DNA of 64,000 nucleotides from NCBI RefSeq assembly GCF_009362735.1, contig NZ_WHNP01000015.1, forward strand, positions 120,382 to 184,381. Reading direction: 5' to 3'. Below are positions 41,698 to 50,346 of this stretch, in pieces (the first letter of the stretch is position 1; each line of letters starts with the position of its first letter). Source of the DNA: Paraburkholderia franconis. Its GTDB lineage: Bacteria; Pseudomonadota; Gammaproteobacteria; Burkholderiales; Burkholderiaceae. Both the position numbers and the translations under genes were made by a program. Below the pieces are notes generated by a model that saw only the letters and a list, made by a program, of their open reading frames with translations, was not told the origin of the DNA and searched no databases.

Positions 41698-43035
41698 TCA
41701 CTGCGGACTACATTGTGTCGGACGTTCTGAATGACGTGCCTTGCACTGCCGGTCGCACTGAGCATCTGTACCCGTCGATGTAGCAGCGTCTGTTGTCGCG
41801 GCGTGTCCTGGCGGATCGACGTGTTCGCCACAGTCGTCGGCAGCCGAGCCTCGGGAAAGCCAGTTGCTGTTACTCAACGTACACAACGCGTAGGCTTTTA
41901 CGGGAAGCAAGAACAAAAGGTTGATGAATGTGTGCGCGGAAAATCCGAGAAATCGAAGTTCGCGAGACCGAACTGCGGCCACGGAACAGCGGATCATAGT
42001 CATTGAGGCGATCAGGAAGCATGCCTGCCAAGGTGCCGAGGCCGTCAGAACGATCTGCAGGAACCCGGCAAGCATTGACACGGCAAGCAAAAACGACCCT
42101 ACGTTTTGCCCGATCACGTCCAGCGTAAGGTAGCGATCGAGACGAGGCAGGAGGCGTAGCGCAAGCAGCGTGTCGCGATAAGTGCTGCGCGCCCAACGTA
42201 GTTGTTGACGCAGATATGGCCACAGCTTGTCTGGTACAACCGTAGCTGCGATCGCGTCTGGAACATACTCCGTTCGGTAACCAGCCGCCAGCATAAGAAT
42301 TGTCAAATGGCGATCTTCGCCAAAGTCACTGCGTTTTCCGCGGAACATCTGAGTCTCGTACTGGTTCAGCAGCAAAAGAAGCGCGGAGCGCCGATAGATG
42401 GCACATGGACCGCAGCAGCACATAACGGCACCGAAACGGGCTTGAGCGGCACGCTCTTCGTTGCAGGCGAGCCAGTATTCCATATCGATTAGACGGGTCA
42501 ACCATGTGGCGCTGCGATTGCTTGCCGTCAATTGACCCATGGCGGCCCCGATCGCCGTGTCGCTCATTGTTAGTACGAGTTTCTTCACGACGTCGGGCGC
42601 TAGGGTCGTATCTGAGTCGACGTTAAGTATCAGTTCCGCGGACGAAGAACGGATCGCAGCGATTTGTGCCTTGCGTTTTCCCACGTTCCGGGGAAGGAGA
42701 ACAAAATTGAATCTTGGGTCGTGCTCGTACTCGCGGTACACCTTTCTCAACGCATCGCGGTTGGCTGAACCGTCATCGACCACGTGGACTTTGAAGGATC
42801 CGGCATACTCCTGAGTCGAGATGGAAGCGAGGCACGCCCGCAGCGTGTCCGGCTTTTCGTTGAAGCACGGCACAATAACATCGACGTCGGGCAGAGAGTT
42901 GGAGTCGGACGAGTTGCTTCTCACAGGCGGCCCGCTAGCCGGCAGGGCGTGCAAAACCTGCGCGCTTTTATAAATGGTCGAAAGCAATGCGTATAATAAA
43001 ATAGAGGTCGTATTGATTGTGGCAGGGATGTTCAT
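41698..43035 (-). CDS. nodC: Chitooligosaccharide synthase NodC
   Basis: A 445-residue family 2 membrane glycosyltransferase that builds the N-acetylglucosamine backbone. It has an N-terminal membrane segment, VDVIVPCFNEKPDTLRACL, the donor motif LILNVDSDTTLAPD, the acceptor EDRHLTILML and the QxxRW motif QQLRWARSTYRD, followed by three or four membrane helices. It is separated from nodB by an unusual gap of 448 bases. Confidence 0.97.
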   Translation of the reverse strand: MNIPATINTTSILLYALLSTIYKSAQVLHALPASGPPVRSNSSDSNSLPDVDVIVPCFNEKPDTLRACLASISTQEYAGSFKVHVVDDGSANRDALRKVYREYEHDPRFNFVLLPRNVGKRKAQIAAIRSSSAELILNVDSDTTLAPDVVKKLVLTMSDTAIGAAMGQLTASNRSATWLTRLIDMEYWLACNEERAAQARFGAVMCCCGPCAIYRRSALLLLLNQYETQMFRGKRSDFGEDRHLTILMLAAGYRTEYVPDAIAATVVPDKLWPYLRQQLRWARSTYRDTLLALRLLPRLDRYLTLDVIGQNVGSFLLAVSMLAGFLQIVLTASAPWQACFLIASMTMIRCSVAAVRSRELRFLGFSAHTFINLLFLLPVKAYALCTLSNSNWLSRGSAADDCGEHVDPPGHAATTDAATSTGTDAQCDRQCKARHSERPTQCSPQ

Positions 43036-43483
43036 CGAGGTCAGTTTGCTAAGTGGTGTTAAGAAATGATCTGATTACAGGCCTGCCGTGATCCAGAGAA
43101 GGAACAGACGGAAAAATACCAAGAGATTTGCTTGCTAAGTTCCTGTCGGTAGTGGGCAACGGTGTCTCTCCAATCCGCCTACATATGTGGAGTCTCGCCA
43201 CTTCTTGGCGAGTTCGCGGAATCTTGGCGTTCTCTCGTCGCTCGAATCCTCGGCCCAGCGCACAGCCATGATAGCGAGGTGGCCAATAACGCATCCATCG
43301 GCCGAAGCAGAAAGCTTGGTCAGTAATTCCTGTTTATTGCGTCAGGATTTCCTGACGCGCTCACCGTTGATTGTTCCGTGTCGAAGCCGTTCACGATTTA
43401 ATGCGCCTGATTGGAGAAACCTCTTGTAATGAGGCGCACCGGCTCAATAGCTGGTGCTGGTTTTTCCAGTGGTGGTCATCGGT
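43036..43483. other. Gap between nodB and nodC with a perfect palindrome
   Basis: In most rhizobia nodB and nodC are close or overlapping. Here 448 bases separate them and no gene is supported. The gap contains a perfect palindrome with 9-bp arms at 43339-43358 (GCGTCAGGA and TCCTGACGC around TT). No second nod box was found. An old insertion and excision is a simple explanation. Confidence 0.6.
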
Positions 43484-44200
43484 TCAGTTTGTCGGTCGAC
43501 ATTGCGGCAGTGAACTGATCACAAACTTGCGTTCCTTCAATGCTGGAATCAGGCGCGAAAGCGCCATAACGGTCTGCTCGCGCGATGTGGCGTCAGCATT
43601 CGGGTCCCACTCTCTAGGGGGGCTTCCATCGTGTAACAGAACAATCGAGCCTGGCCGGACGGACGCCAGCACAGCGTGGACAATCGCGTCGACACCGGGG
43701 CGAGACCAATCTCGCGGGTCTATCGACCAGTGAAGTGCCGTCAGCCCTGCCTTTGCCGATTCGGCAATTACTTCTTTCGTCCATATTCCGTACGGCGCAC
43801 GCACATAACGCACCGCTGCGGCAGGGCACGTCCTCTTGATTATCGCGTTCGCTTCCAATATTTCAAGTCGTGTCTGTTCCGGTTCGCATTTTGATAGATC
43901 CCGATGCGTCATCGTGTGATTGGCGATCTCGTGACCTTCAACGATGATCCGTTCTATCAACTGTGGATGACTCGCCGCGTAAGCGCCAAGGACGCAGAAC
44001 GTTGCCGGGACCCGGTGCCGCGCTAATACGTCAAGTATCTTTGGTGTCCAGATTAAATCTGGACCGTCGTCAAAAGTAAGGTAAACCTTACGAGGTTGGT
44101 GGTGTCGACCAAATTTGCACGACACTTCCGACAGGTAATCGAACCGCTTCACACTCGCGCCGTCCCGTTGTGGTATGTCATCCTTCATCTGATCAGCCAT
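43484..44200 (-). CDS. nodB: Chitooligosaccharide deacetylase NodB
   Basis: A 238-residue polysaccharide deacetylase removing the acetyl group from the non-reducing sugar. The NodB-homology motifs are all visible: VYLTFDDGPDLIWTPKILD, the metal-binding GHEIANHTMTHRDLS, VRYVRAPYGIWT and LHWSIDPRDWS, then IVLLHDGSPPRE. It is the first gene after the nod box. The exact start is uncertain because no clear ribosome site precedes 44200. Confidence 0.96.
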   Translation of the reverse strand: MADQMKDDIPQRDGASVKRFDYLSEVSCKFGRHHQPRKVYLTFDDGPDLIWTPKILDVLARHRVPATFCVLGAYAASHPQLIERIIVEGHEIANHTMTHRDLSKCEPEQTRLEILEANAIIKRTCPAAAVRYVRAPYGIWTKEVIAESAKAGLTALHWSIDPRDWSRPGVDAIVHAVLASVRPGSIVLLHDGSPPREWDPNADATSREQTVMALSRLIPALKERKFVISSLPQCRPTN

Positions 44201-44369
44201 CGACTATTCATAGTGGTGTGCCGAAAATGTCCCGGTGGTGCGGCGAAATGCTGCGTATAACTCACAATGTGGGAGTTGACGGAAAAGATCGGTCAGTAAT
44301 TCGAAGAGAAGCGTCATTCGACTTCTTGCGTCTTTCATCTCGGTTGTCGTGACTTTGCGGGACGGCAAT

Positions 44370-44418
44370 TAATTTGTACAATCGATTGTTTCGATACGTC
44401 ACATCCATAAAGCGGATA
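44370..44418 (-). promoter_or_regulatory. nod box (NodD-binding promoter of nodB operon)
   Basis: Read on the minus strand, TATCC, then GGATG, then ATCGAAACAATCGATTGTAC follow the 49-base nod box layout, including the ATC-N9-GAT element (44381-44395) that NodD dimers recognise. It lies between the divergent nodD and nodB, about 170 bases before nodB, and its far end is only eight bases from the nodD start codon, so NodD probably also affects its own transcription. Confidence 0.88.
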
Positions 44419-44425
44419 CTTGAAC

Positions 44426-45334
44426 ATGCGCTTCAAAGGCCTCGATCTCAATCTTCTTGTTGCGCTGGATGCGCTGATGACGCAACGCAATCTGACGATC
44501 GCGGCGCAAAACATCAATCTGAGTCAACCTGCCATGAGTGCAGCCGTCGGGCGGTTACGAGACTATTTTCATGACGACCTGTTCGTGATGCGGGGCCGCG
44601 AGTTTGTCCCGACAGCTCGGGCGATGGAGCTTGCCGGTCCGGTTCGGGAGGCTCTGTCACACATCCAGCTTTCGATCATTTCGCGCGACGTATTCCAACC
44701 GGCCAAGTCGAATCGCTGCTTTAGGGTCTGCCTTTCCGATTTCATGACGCTTATCTATTTCCAGAAGGTCGTAAAACGCGTCGCGCGCGAAGCTCCCTCG
44801 GTGAGTTTCGAATTGCTTTTTCCTGACGACGACCCTGGTGAGTTGCTTCGGCGAGGTGACGCCGATTTTCTGATCCTGCCGGAGCTGTTGCTGGCGGATA
44901 CCCATCCCAAAGCGCCGCTCTTTGAGGAAAAGCTCGTATGTGTCGGATGTCCGACGAACAAACAGTTGTCGCGGCGGCTCCCGTTGGAGAAGTACATGTC
45001 AATGGGACACGTGACAGTGAGGTTCGGGCGGGCGCGCAGGCCCTCGATCGAGGAGTTTTTCCTACTCGATCTCGGTCTCAAGAGGCGCGAAGAGGTTGTG
45101 GTACCGACCTTTGGTCTGGTTCCGTCCATGCTATCGCGTACCAACCGTATAGCAACGATCCCTTTGAGGCTGGCCAGGCATTTCGCGGAAGTGGTTCCCC
45201 TTCGGATCGTTCAGGTACCACTGCCCCTTGCCTCGTTCACTCAAACGATCCAATGGCCTGCGCTGCATAACGGTGACCCTGCAAGCATCTGGATGCGCGA
45301 GCTTCTATTACAGGAGGCGCAAAGCCTTGACTAG
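44426..45334 (+). CDS. nodD: LysR-type flavonoid-responsive activator NodD
   Basis: A 302-residue LysR regulator. The start MRFKGLDLNLLVALDALMTQ with RNLTIAAQNINLSQPAMSAA is the conserved NodD helix-turn-helix, followed by the effector domain (RVCLSDFMTLIYFQKVVKRV and later HYRxA-like segments). It binds the adjacent nod box and activates the nod operon in response to legume flavonoids. The ATG at 44426 matches the normal NodD start. It converges with the ATP-grasp operon to the right. Confidence 0.96.
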   Translation: MRFKGLDLNLLVALDALMTQRNLTIAAQNINLSQPAMSAAVGRLRDYFHDDLFVMRGREFVPTARAMELAGPVREALSHIQLSIISRDVFQPAKSNRCFRVCLSDFMTLIYFQKVVKRVAREAPSVSFELLFPDDDPGELLRRGDADFLILPELLLADTHPKAPLFEEKLVCVGCPTNKQLSRRLPLEKYMSMGHVTVRFGRARRPSIEEFFLLDLGLKRREEVVVPTFGLVPSMLSRTNRIATIPLRLARHFAEVVPLRIVQVPLPLASFTQTIQWPALHNGDPASIWMRELLLQEAQSLD

Positions 45335-45348
45335 GCGTGCTCGGGGCC

Positions 45349-45376
45349 CCGCCCGCCGCCTGGGTACGGCGGGCGG
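45349..45376. terminator. GC-rich hairpin between convergent nodD and ATP-grasp genes
   Basis: CCGCCCGCCG and CGGCGGGCGG form a perfect 10-bp stem with an eight-base loop in the 60-base gap between two convergent genes. There is no strong T-run, so it may act as a bidirectional but weak terminator. Confidence 0.55.
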
Positions 45377-45394
45377 AGACTAGTATCGATGGCC

Positions 45395-46681
45395 TCACGG
45401 CGAATGCGGGGCGGCCAGAGTCTCTTTTTCAAAGATCGCGAGCGTTGCGAGCTCCGCGAGTGTGAAGCGAAAATCGCGCAGCGTCGCGTGAATTGCCACG
45501 GCGATTTCGTGCTCCGATGCACCCCGGTAGCGAAAGCGCGCGAGGATCGTATCGTAGCCGCCGGCACCGTCGAAGAGATGATGTTGCTTTGGCAAGACGG
45601 TTTCGTAGAGCGCTGCGATTCCTTGCGGCAATTGCGCATCGACGAACACCTTGCCGATTGGCTCCGGCAGCATCAGGAATCCGCCGCGCGCACACGACGT
45701 CGATGCAGCGAACGCGGCTTGCGTTTGCGCGGTGAAACGTGCCTCGTCACCTGACTGCTGTGCGACCCACAAGGCGAACAGGTCAACGCCGTACAGATCG
45801 CGAAACAGGAAAGGAATCTCTCCCCCGCCCACGCGCGCACCGATCTCGAGGAAATACAGGCCGTCGCGACCTCGAATGATCTCAAGATGGAACGGTCCAT
45901 TGACCAACGCGAGCGCGCGTAGGCTGGCATCTGCAAAGGTGAGCAGCGCATCATTCAGCGGTCCTGGATCAAGCATCACGGAGCCGAGCGGTTTGCCCTG
46001 CGCGAACTCGAGGCAAGTGTTGACATAGCGCGACGCGCGGGCGATCACAAATGCGCCGTCAAGAACGAAGCCATCAACGTGATAAATCGTTCCCTCGATG
46101 TACTCCTCGCATTCGTACCCAGCGATTGGTAGCGTCGGCCACAGCGCATCGAACTGCGCACGCGTGTCGACGCGCCGTACACCTACGCTTGCGGCACCGG
46201 TGCGTGGCTTCACGATGACCGGAAAACGCATCGCATTGATCTCCTCCGCATCGGGAAAGCCCAGATCTTCCAGCGCTGCGAAGCGCGGCACACGTAGGCC
46301 GGCTGCCGCGATGTCATACTTCATGACGGCCTTGTCGCGAAACCGCACGACTTGATCGGGCAGGTCACCAGGAATACTGAACGAATTGCGAAGCCGCGCG
46401 GCCGCCATAAGATCGAATTCGGACAGCGCGACGAGCCTGTCGATGCCGCCGAGCGTCGCGCCGCAGGCGCGCACGGCTGCATGCAGCGCATCTTCATCGA
46501 GGAAATCGGGTACGATGTGCGTGGTGCACGGCGCGCGCAGCGCTGCCGCACCGTTCGGCGTGCAGACGTATGCTACGTTGTGCACGGCATGGTCAATGTA
46601 GCGATGATAGGCGGCGAAGTCGTCGGACCAACGATTGAGCACGACGATGCGTCTAGCCTTGGAAGATGGGTCGATTGTCAC
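45395..46681 (-). CDS. ATP-grasp ligase, second of the pair
   Basis: A 428-residue ATP-grasp enzyme related to carbamoyl-phosphate synthase-like and L-amino-acid ligases. The ATP-binding lysine segment is FPVIVKPRTGAASVGV, then CEEYIEGTIYHVDGF, and the metal-binding end FHLEIIRGRDGLYFLEIGAR followed by VGGGEIPF. Such enzymes join a carboxylate to an amine through an acyl-phosphate. It is last in an operon with a small peptide, an oxidase candidate and another ATP-grasp gene, 14 bases after the latter. The substrate is unknown; dipeptide formation or peptide modification are both possible. Confidence 0.85.
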   Translation of the reverse strand: MTIDPSSKARRIVVLNRWSDDFAAYHRYIDHAVHNVAYVCTPNGAAALRAPCTTHIVPDFLDEDALHAAVRACGATLGGIDRLVALSEFDLMAAARLRNSFSIPGDLPDQVVRFRDKAVMKYDIAAAGLRVPRFAALEDLGFPDAEEINAMRFPVIVKPRTGAASVGVRRVDTRAQFDALWPTLPIAGYECEEYIEGTIYHVDGFVLDGAFVIARASRYVNTCLEFAQGKPLGSVMLDPGPLNDALLTFADASLRALALVNGPFHLEIIRGRDGLYFLEIGARVGGGEIPFLFRDLYGVDLFALWVAQQSGDEARFTAQTQAAFAASTSCARGGFLMLPEPIGKVFVDAQLPQGIAALYETVLPKQHHLFDGAGGYDTILARFRYRGASEHEIAVAIHATLRDFRFTLAELATLAIFEKETLAAPHSP

Positions 46682-46695
46682 GTTGGAAATTTTGT

Positions 46696-47931
46696 TCAGG
46701 TATCTTTATGGGCGTGCTCAAATCTGAGCGTGCTTAGCGCTTCGGCGAGTCGGAAGTCAAGCGTCGGGCGATCGGCGGCGGTAAACAGCACATGTCCGAC
46801 GCGGCCGCGAAAATCCGTCAGTTGTGACACGGTACCGCCGATGTGCGAATGGATTTCGATCTCCTGGAAGCCGGGCATTGCGCGCACGCGTTCGACCGCG
46901 GCGGCACCGGCGAAGGGGCCCGATACAGGCGCGAAGAACCGCACACCGCTCACGCACGTTGCAACCTCTGTGTCGTAGCCGGGCGCTGGATTGGCATCGC
47001 CGAGATGGCTGCGTATCATCACTTCCGGCAACGAGATTGACTTGCTGAGTTCAACTAGGCGGTAGATGCGGTCCCCTCCGAGCCGTGCACCAATCTCGAT
47101 GAGCACCGGACCGTCGCGCGTGATGCGTGCCTCCGCATGGAAAACACCGAGCGTGAGGCCGATTCGTCCTGCGACTTTTTTGACGTACGCGACCAGCGTT
47201 GCTCGGTGCTCCGGCATCAGCGCCGCTTCGACAATGTGCCCCATCTCGACGAAATACGGCTCGGCGCTCAGCAGCTTTTCGGTTACCGCGACTACGCGTG
47301 GTCCGCGCTGGTCGATGTAACCTTCGATGCTGTACTCCGGGCCATCGAGATATTGCTCAAGCAGCAACACCTTGCCAATCTCGCGGCCCATATCTACAAC
47401 GCCGTGGCGCATTGCGCGCTCGACCGCGAGCTGCAGCTCGGCAAGCGAGTTGACGCGCGTCACGAGTTGGCTGCCGCAGCCGTCCACAGGCTTGAGAACG
47501 GCTGGGAAGCCGACCTGTGACGCAGCCGTCGCGATGTCGCGGGGATCTGCGATTTGGGCGAACCGAGGCACCGCCAGTCCCGCAGTTGCGAGGCGTGAGC
47601 GGCTGCGGTACTTGTCGCGCGTTAGCGCTGCCGCTTCAGGTGGCAGATGCGGGAGGCCGAGCCGGGCCGCCGCTTGCGCGGCTACGCCGACTGAGTATTC
47701 GAACCCGGGCACGATTGCGTCGACGCGCATGGCGCACGCGGCGGCGACGACCGCATCTGGCGAAGCAGTGTCCACCGCGGTGAACGATGCGGCGGCATTG
47801 CGCAGTGCAGGTGGCACGACGCGCTCGTCACGGTCGGCGGAGAACACATGCGCCGCGACCCCGAGGTGCGCAGCGGCGGCGATAAGCGCCGTGCCCGACG
47901 ATGCCGGTTCAATCACGATGACGGCGGTCAT
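46696..47931 (-). CDS. ATP-grasp ligase, first of the pair
   Basis: A 411-residue ATP-grasp enzyme. It has an N-terminal Rossmann-like domain (VIVIEPASSGTALIAAAAHL), DKYRSRSRLATAGLAVPRFA, the lysine strand FPAVLKPVDGCGSQLV, LEQYLDGPEYSIEGYI and the metal-binding FHAEARITRDGPVLIEIGAR with LGGDRIYRL. AAGGAG seven bases before 47931 fixes the start. The two ATP-grasp proteins are diverged paralogues (both end the ATPase domain with EIGAR), so they probably act on successive or different substrates. It follows the diiron oxidase candidate after 10 bases. Confidence 0.85.
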   Translation of the reverse strand: MTAVIVIEPASSGTALIAAAAHLGVAAHVFSADRDERVVPPALRNAAASFTAVDTASPDAVVAAACAMRVDAIVPGFEYSVGVAAQAAARLGLPHLPPEAAALTRDKYRSRSRLATAGLAVPRFAQIADPRDIATAASQVGFPAVLKPVDGCGSQLVTRVNSLAELQLAVERAMRHGVVDMGREIGKVLLLEQYLDGPEYSIEGYIDQRGPRVVAVTEKLLSAEPYFVEMGHIVEAALMPEHRATLVAYVKKVAGRIGLTLGVFHAEARITRDGPVLIEIGARLGGDRIYRLVELSKSISLPEVMIRSHLGDANPAPGYDTEVATCVSGVRFFAPVSGPFAGAAAVERVRAMPGFQEIEIHSHIGGTVSQLTDFRGRVGHVLFTAADRPTLDFRLAEALSTLRFEHAHKDT

Positions 47932-47941
47932 GGGATGCTCC

Positions 47942-48640
47942 TTATACAGCAACGGGTTCGGGTTGGGGCACCGTTGCCACAAGTAATTCGTCGAAGTATT
48001 CGCGGATCAGTTCGACGAAGTGGCGCAAATAGGTCTCCGCTTTTTCGGTTCCGCCCCAGCCGTCGATTGCCCGCTGCAGGGCGGCCCACATCAGGTCATC
48101 ATGATCGTGCGATTCGTCGTAGTGAATGTGGCCGAGCGAACCCTTCACATGATCGTGCCCGAACGCGCGCGCTGCCGCTTCAGTGATGACCTTGTTGTAG
48201 CGATCCGAATACCATTCGACAAACCAGTTCCACACCATCGTCGGTAGCGGCCCGTCGCGGCCGATGCTCAGGTAGAGGTAGCCAATCAGCTTGTCGGTGC
48301 TGTGAAAAGGCGCGATGCGGTCGACGTCGGCTGCAGAGAGGCCGAATTTCTCGATGTCACGCAAAAATAGCCCATCGTGCCCGTATTCTTCTGCGAGGTA
48401 TCGCGCGAGAATCTGCGCGAGCATGTTGTCCTTGTAGCTGATTTTGTAAAGTGCGAACGCGTCGACTTCGTTGTTGAGCCGGATCCGCAACACGGTTTCG
48501 ATGAGATGCCGGCGATAGTATTCACTGTCGATCCAATCGCCCCGGTGGAACGCCGCGGTTTCCGGAGAAGTGGCAAACATCTGCTTCATTGCCTGCTCAG
48601 CGACTTGCTCTAGATGAATTCGATCGTTGCTTGTTGACAT
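47942..48640 (-). CDS. Haem-oxygenase-like diiron oxidase (HDO) candidate
   Basis: A 232-residue all-helical protein of the iron-containing redox enzyme / TenA-like group. Likely metal ligands include E58 (RIRLNNEVDAF), E85 and H88 (an EX2H in EEYGHDGLF), E142 (WFVEWYS) and the histidine/aspartate cluster H173-D182 (HYDESHDHDD). HDO enzymes use O2 for C-C or C-N cleavage, desaturation or N-oxygenation of amino-acid-derived substrates. The ATG at 48640 follows GGAGG. It sits between a short basic peptide gene and two ATP-grasp ligase genes, in one operon, suggesting natural product synthesis. Confidence 0.8.
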   Translation of the reverse strand: MSTSNDRIHLEQVAEQAMKQMFATSPETAAFHRGDWIDSEYYRRHLIETVLRIRLNNEVDAFALYKISYKDNMLAQILARYLAEEYGHDGLFLRDIEKFGLSAADVDRIAPFHSTDKLIGYLYLSIGRDGPLPTMVWNWFVEWYSDRYNKVITEAAARAFGHDHVKGSLGHIHYDESHDHDDLMWAALQRAIDGWGGTEKAETYLRHFVELIREYFDELLVATVPQPEPVAV

Positions 48641-48698
48641 GTAACCTCCAGGTAAAATAAAAAAACAAAAACGGGAAAACAGCGCAGTAGACCGCTCT

Positions 48699-48980
48699 TT
48701 ATGCGCCGGCGGGACCAGCCAAAGACGCCGGCTGCTTTTTGAGGGAAGCAATATGTACCTCGGGACTTAAGAGGCTCTTTTTTCTTTGGAGTTCGATGCC
48801 GGGCCGCAGTCGTTGCACGGTGAGACGCAAGACTTTCAAATACTTCTCGATCATGTTTTGATCAGATTGGCCTTTGCGAGAGGATTCTCGTCGGGAATTC
48901 TGCGAACTATCTCGCCTCGAATCTTTGTTTTTGTCGACTGAAGCGAGTTGCCTAGGTCTTCCTGCTAGTAGCGCAGCCAT
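48699..48980 (-). CDS. 93-aa basic peptide leading the ATP-grasp/oxidase operon
   Basis: An ATG at 48980 with AAGGAG nine bases upstream opens a 93-codon frame. Residues 16-42 are highly charged (K, R, D, S, Q), residues 43-61 form a likely amphipathic helix (MIEKYLKVLRLTVQRLRPG), and the tail 62-93 ends ASLAGPAGA. No known family. It is the first gene of the operon, 58 bases before the diiron oxidase. Its size and place recall RiPP precursor peptides with a leader helix and C-terminal core, but it could also be a small regulatory or carrier protein. It lacks a signal peptide and cysteines. Confidence 0.55.
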   Translation of the reverse strand: MAALLAGRPRQLASVDKNKDSRRDSSQNSRRESSRKGQSDQNMIEKYLKVLRLTVQRLRPGIELQRKKSLLSPEVHIASLKKQPASLAGPAGA

Positions 48981-49155
48981 ACACGGAACTCCTTCTAAAT
49001 TGGCGGCCGCATGATGGAAAGAGTGCTAACGCCTCGGAGCATAGCCGCAGCCAGGTTGTGCGAATCGTGCCGTACACCCTAATAACCGGCAGTGGTGCAG
49101 TCCCTAGCTGGACCCTGCGCATGGACGTGACGGCGGACATCGGCGCGATGGCGCG

Positions 49156-49178
49156 CGAGAACGAAATGAAGGTTCTCG
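49156..49178. promoter_or_regulatory. Candidate LysR operator in divergent promoter
   Basis: CGAGAAC-N9-GTTCTCG is a perfect 7-bp-arm palindrome between the LysR gene and the peptide operon; a further half-site GTTCTCG lies at 49196-49202. Palindrome plus extra half-site in a divergent promoter fits LysR-type regulation. The whole interval 48981-49299 holds no gene. Confidence 0.5.
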
Positions 49179-49299
49179 ACGTGTTTTACGTTCAAGTTCT
49201 CGCTCGCGCATGCTCTCCGCGCGAGTGACGGAAGGATACTAACCGCAGGCGTATGCGTGGTATAAGCTGATAATCTTTATGTCTGCATGAGGGAAATTG

Positions 49300-50196
49300 A
49301 TGATTCGCGATCTCGACAGCACGCTGCTGCGTACGTTCGTGACGGTGGTCGAAGCCGGCAGCGTGAGCAATGCTGCAATGGCACTTCATCGCACCCAGGC
49401 TGCCGTCAGCATGGCTCTTCGTCGTCTTGAAGACGAAGTCGGCCAACGCCTGCTCGAACGTTCGCCGCGCGGCGTGAAGCCGACTTCGGCGGGCAGCGTG
49501 TTACTGCCGTATGCGCACAAGCTGCTCGAAATTGGGCTTGCCGCCCGCTCCGCACTCAATGCAGGCGACGTTTCAGGTACCGTCAGGATTGGCATTCTGG
49601 AAGACATCGCAATGAGTCACCTCCGCCATGCACTCCGGCAGTTCTCGGCATCGTTTCCCGATGTCTCATTGGAGATCGTCGTTGACGCCAGCCCTGTGTT
49701 ATCGCAGCGGCTCGCAAGCAACACGCTCGATTTTGCGATTGGCGATCCTGCGCTGATTCACGCCGAGCCGCTCGTGACCTGGCGGCATCCGCTTCGCTGG
49801 GCCACCGCACGCACGCGAAACGCTGACCTGCGAGGCGGACCCCTGCCTATCGTCGCATTCGGCGGAGCATGTCGATGGCAGGAGAACTTCTTTGCGACAT
49901 TGCTTGAAGCCGGCATCGCGTGGCGCGTCGCCTGCACGAGCACCAGTTTGTCTGCGATCCAGTCGGCCGTTGAGGCCGGGCTCGGTATTGCCGTACTACT
50001 CGATTGGCATGTGCGCCACGATACAATGCGCGCAATCGATCCGTGTTCTGCTGGGCTGCCCATGCCGCCAGTGGCGGAGTTCGGCCTGTTTAGTCCCGCG
50101 AATTCGAACGACAGCACGTCCGCTGCAACGGCCCTGCAGCGATTCCTCTTTCGCTCGTTGCAACTCGGTTCCACAGACGACGGCGCACTCAACTAA
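49300..50196 (+). CDS. LysR-family regulator divergent from peptide/ATP-grasp operon
   Basis: A 298-residue LysR regulator: helix-turn-helix at residues 5-65 (LRTFVTVVEAGSVSNAAMAL, RTQAAVSMALRRLEDEVGQR) and an effector domain (VRIGILEDIAMSHL, LDFAIGDPALI). ATG at 49300 with GAGGG upstream. The divergent arrangement with the 93-residue peptide gene and a shared palindrome suggests it controls that operon. It is not NodD-like in sequence. Confidence 0.9.
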   Translation: MIRDLDSTLLRTFVTVVEAGSVSNAAMALHRTQAAVSMALRRLEDEVGQRLLERSPRGVKPTSAGSVLLPYAHKLLEIGLAARSALNAGDVSGTVRIGILEDIAMSHLRHALRQFSASFPDVSLEIVVDASPVLSQRLASNTLDFAIGDPALIHAEPLVTWRHPLRWATARTRNADLRGGPLPIVAFGGACRWQENFFATLLEAGIAWRVACTSTSLSAIQSAVEAGLGIAVLLDWHVRHDTMRAIDPCSAGLPMPPVAEFGLFSPANSNDSTSAATALQRFLFRSLQLGSTDDGALN

Positions 50197-50315
50197 GGGC
50201 GTACCCGCATGCCGCTACGCGTTTCCATGTTATCGCGTCTTCCGGTGGGTTGCGTCGAACGGGTCGAGCTTTCGACGCACTAGAACTCGCGGTATATGCG
50301 CGAGACAAATGCGCT

Positions 50316-50346
50316 GAGCTGCCACCGCCCGGGGGCGGGGCAGCTC
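50316..50346 (+). terminator. Strong GC hairpin after LysR gene
   Basis: GAGCTGCC pairs with GGCAGCTC, and inside it CCGCC pairs with GGCGG around a four-base loop, with one bulged A: a 13-bp stem about 120 bases after the LysR stop. No clear T-run follows, so termination efficiency is uncertain. Confidence 0.5.
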
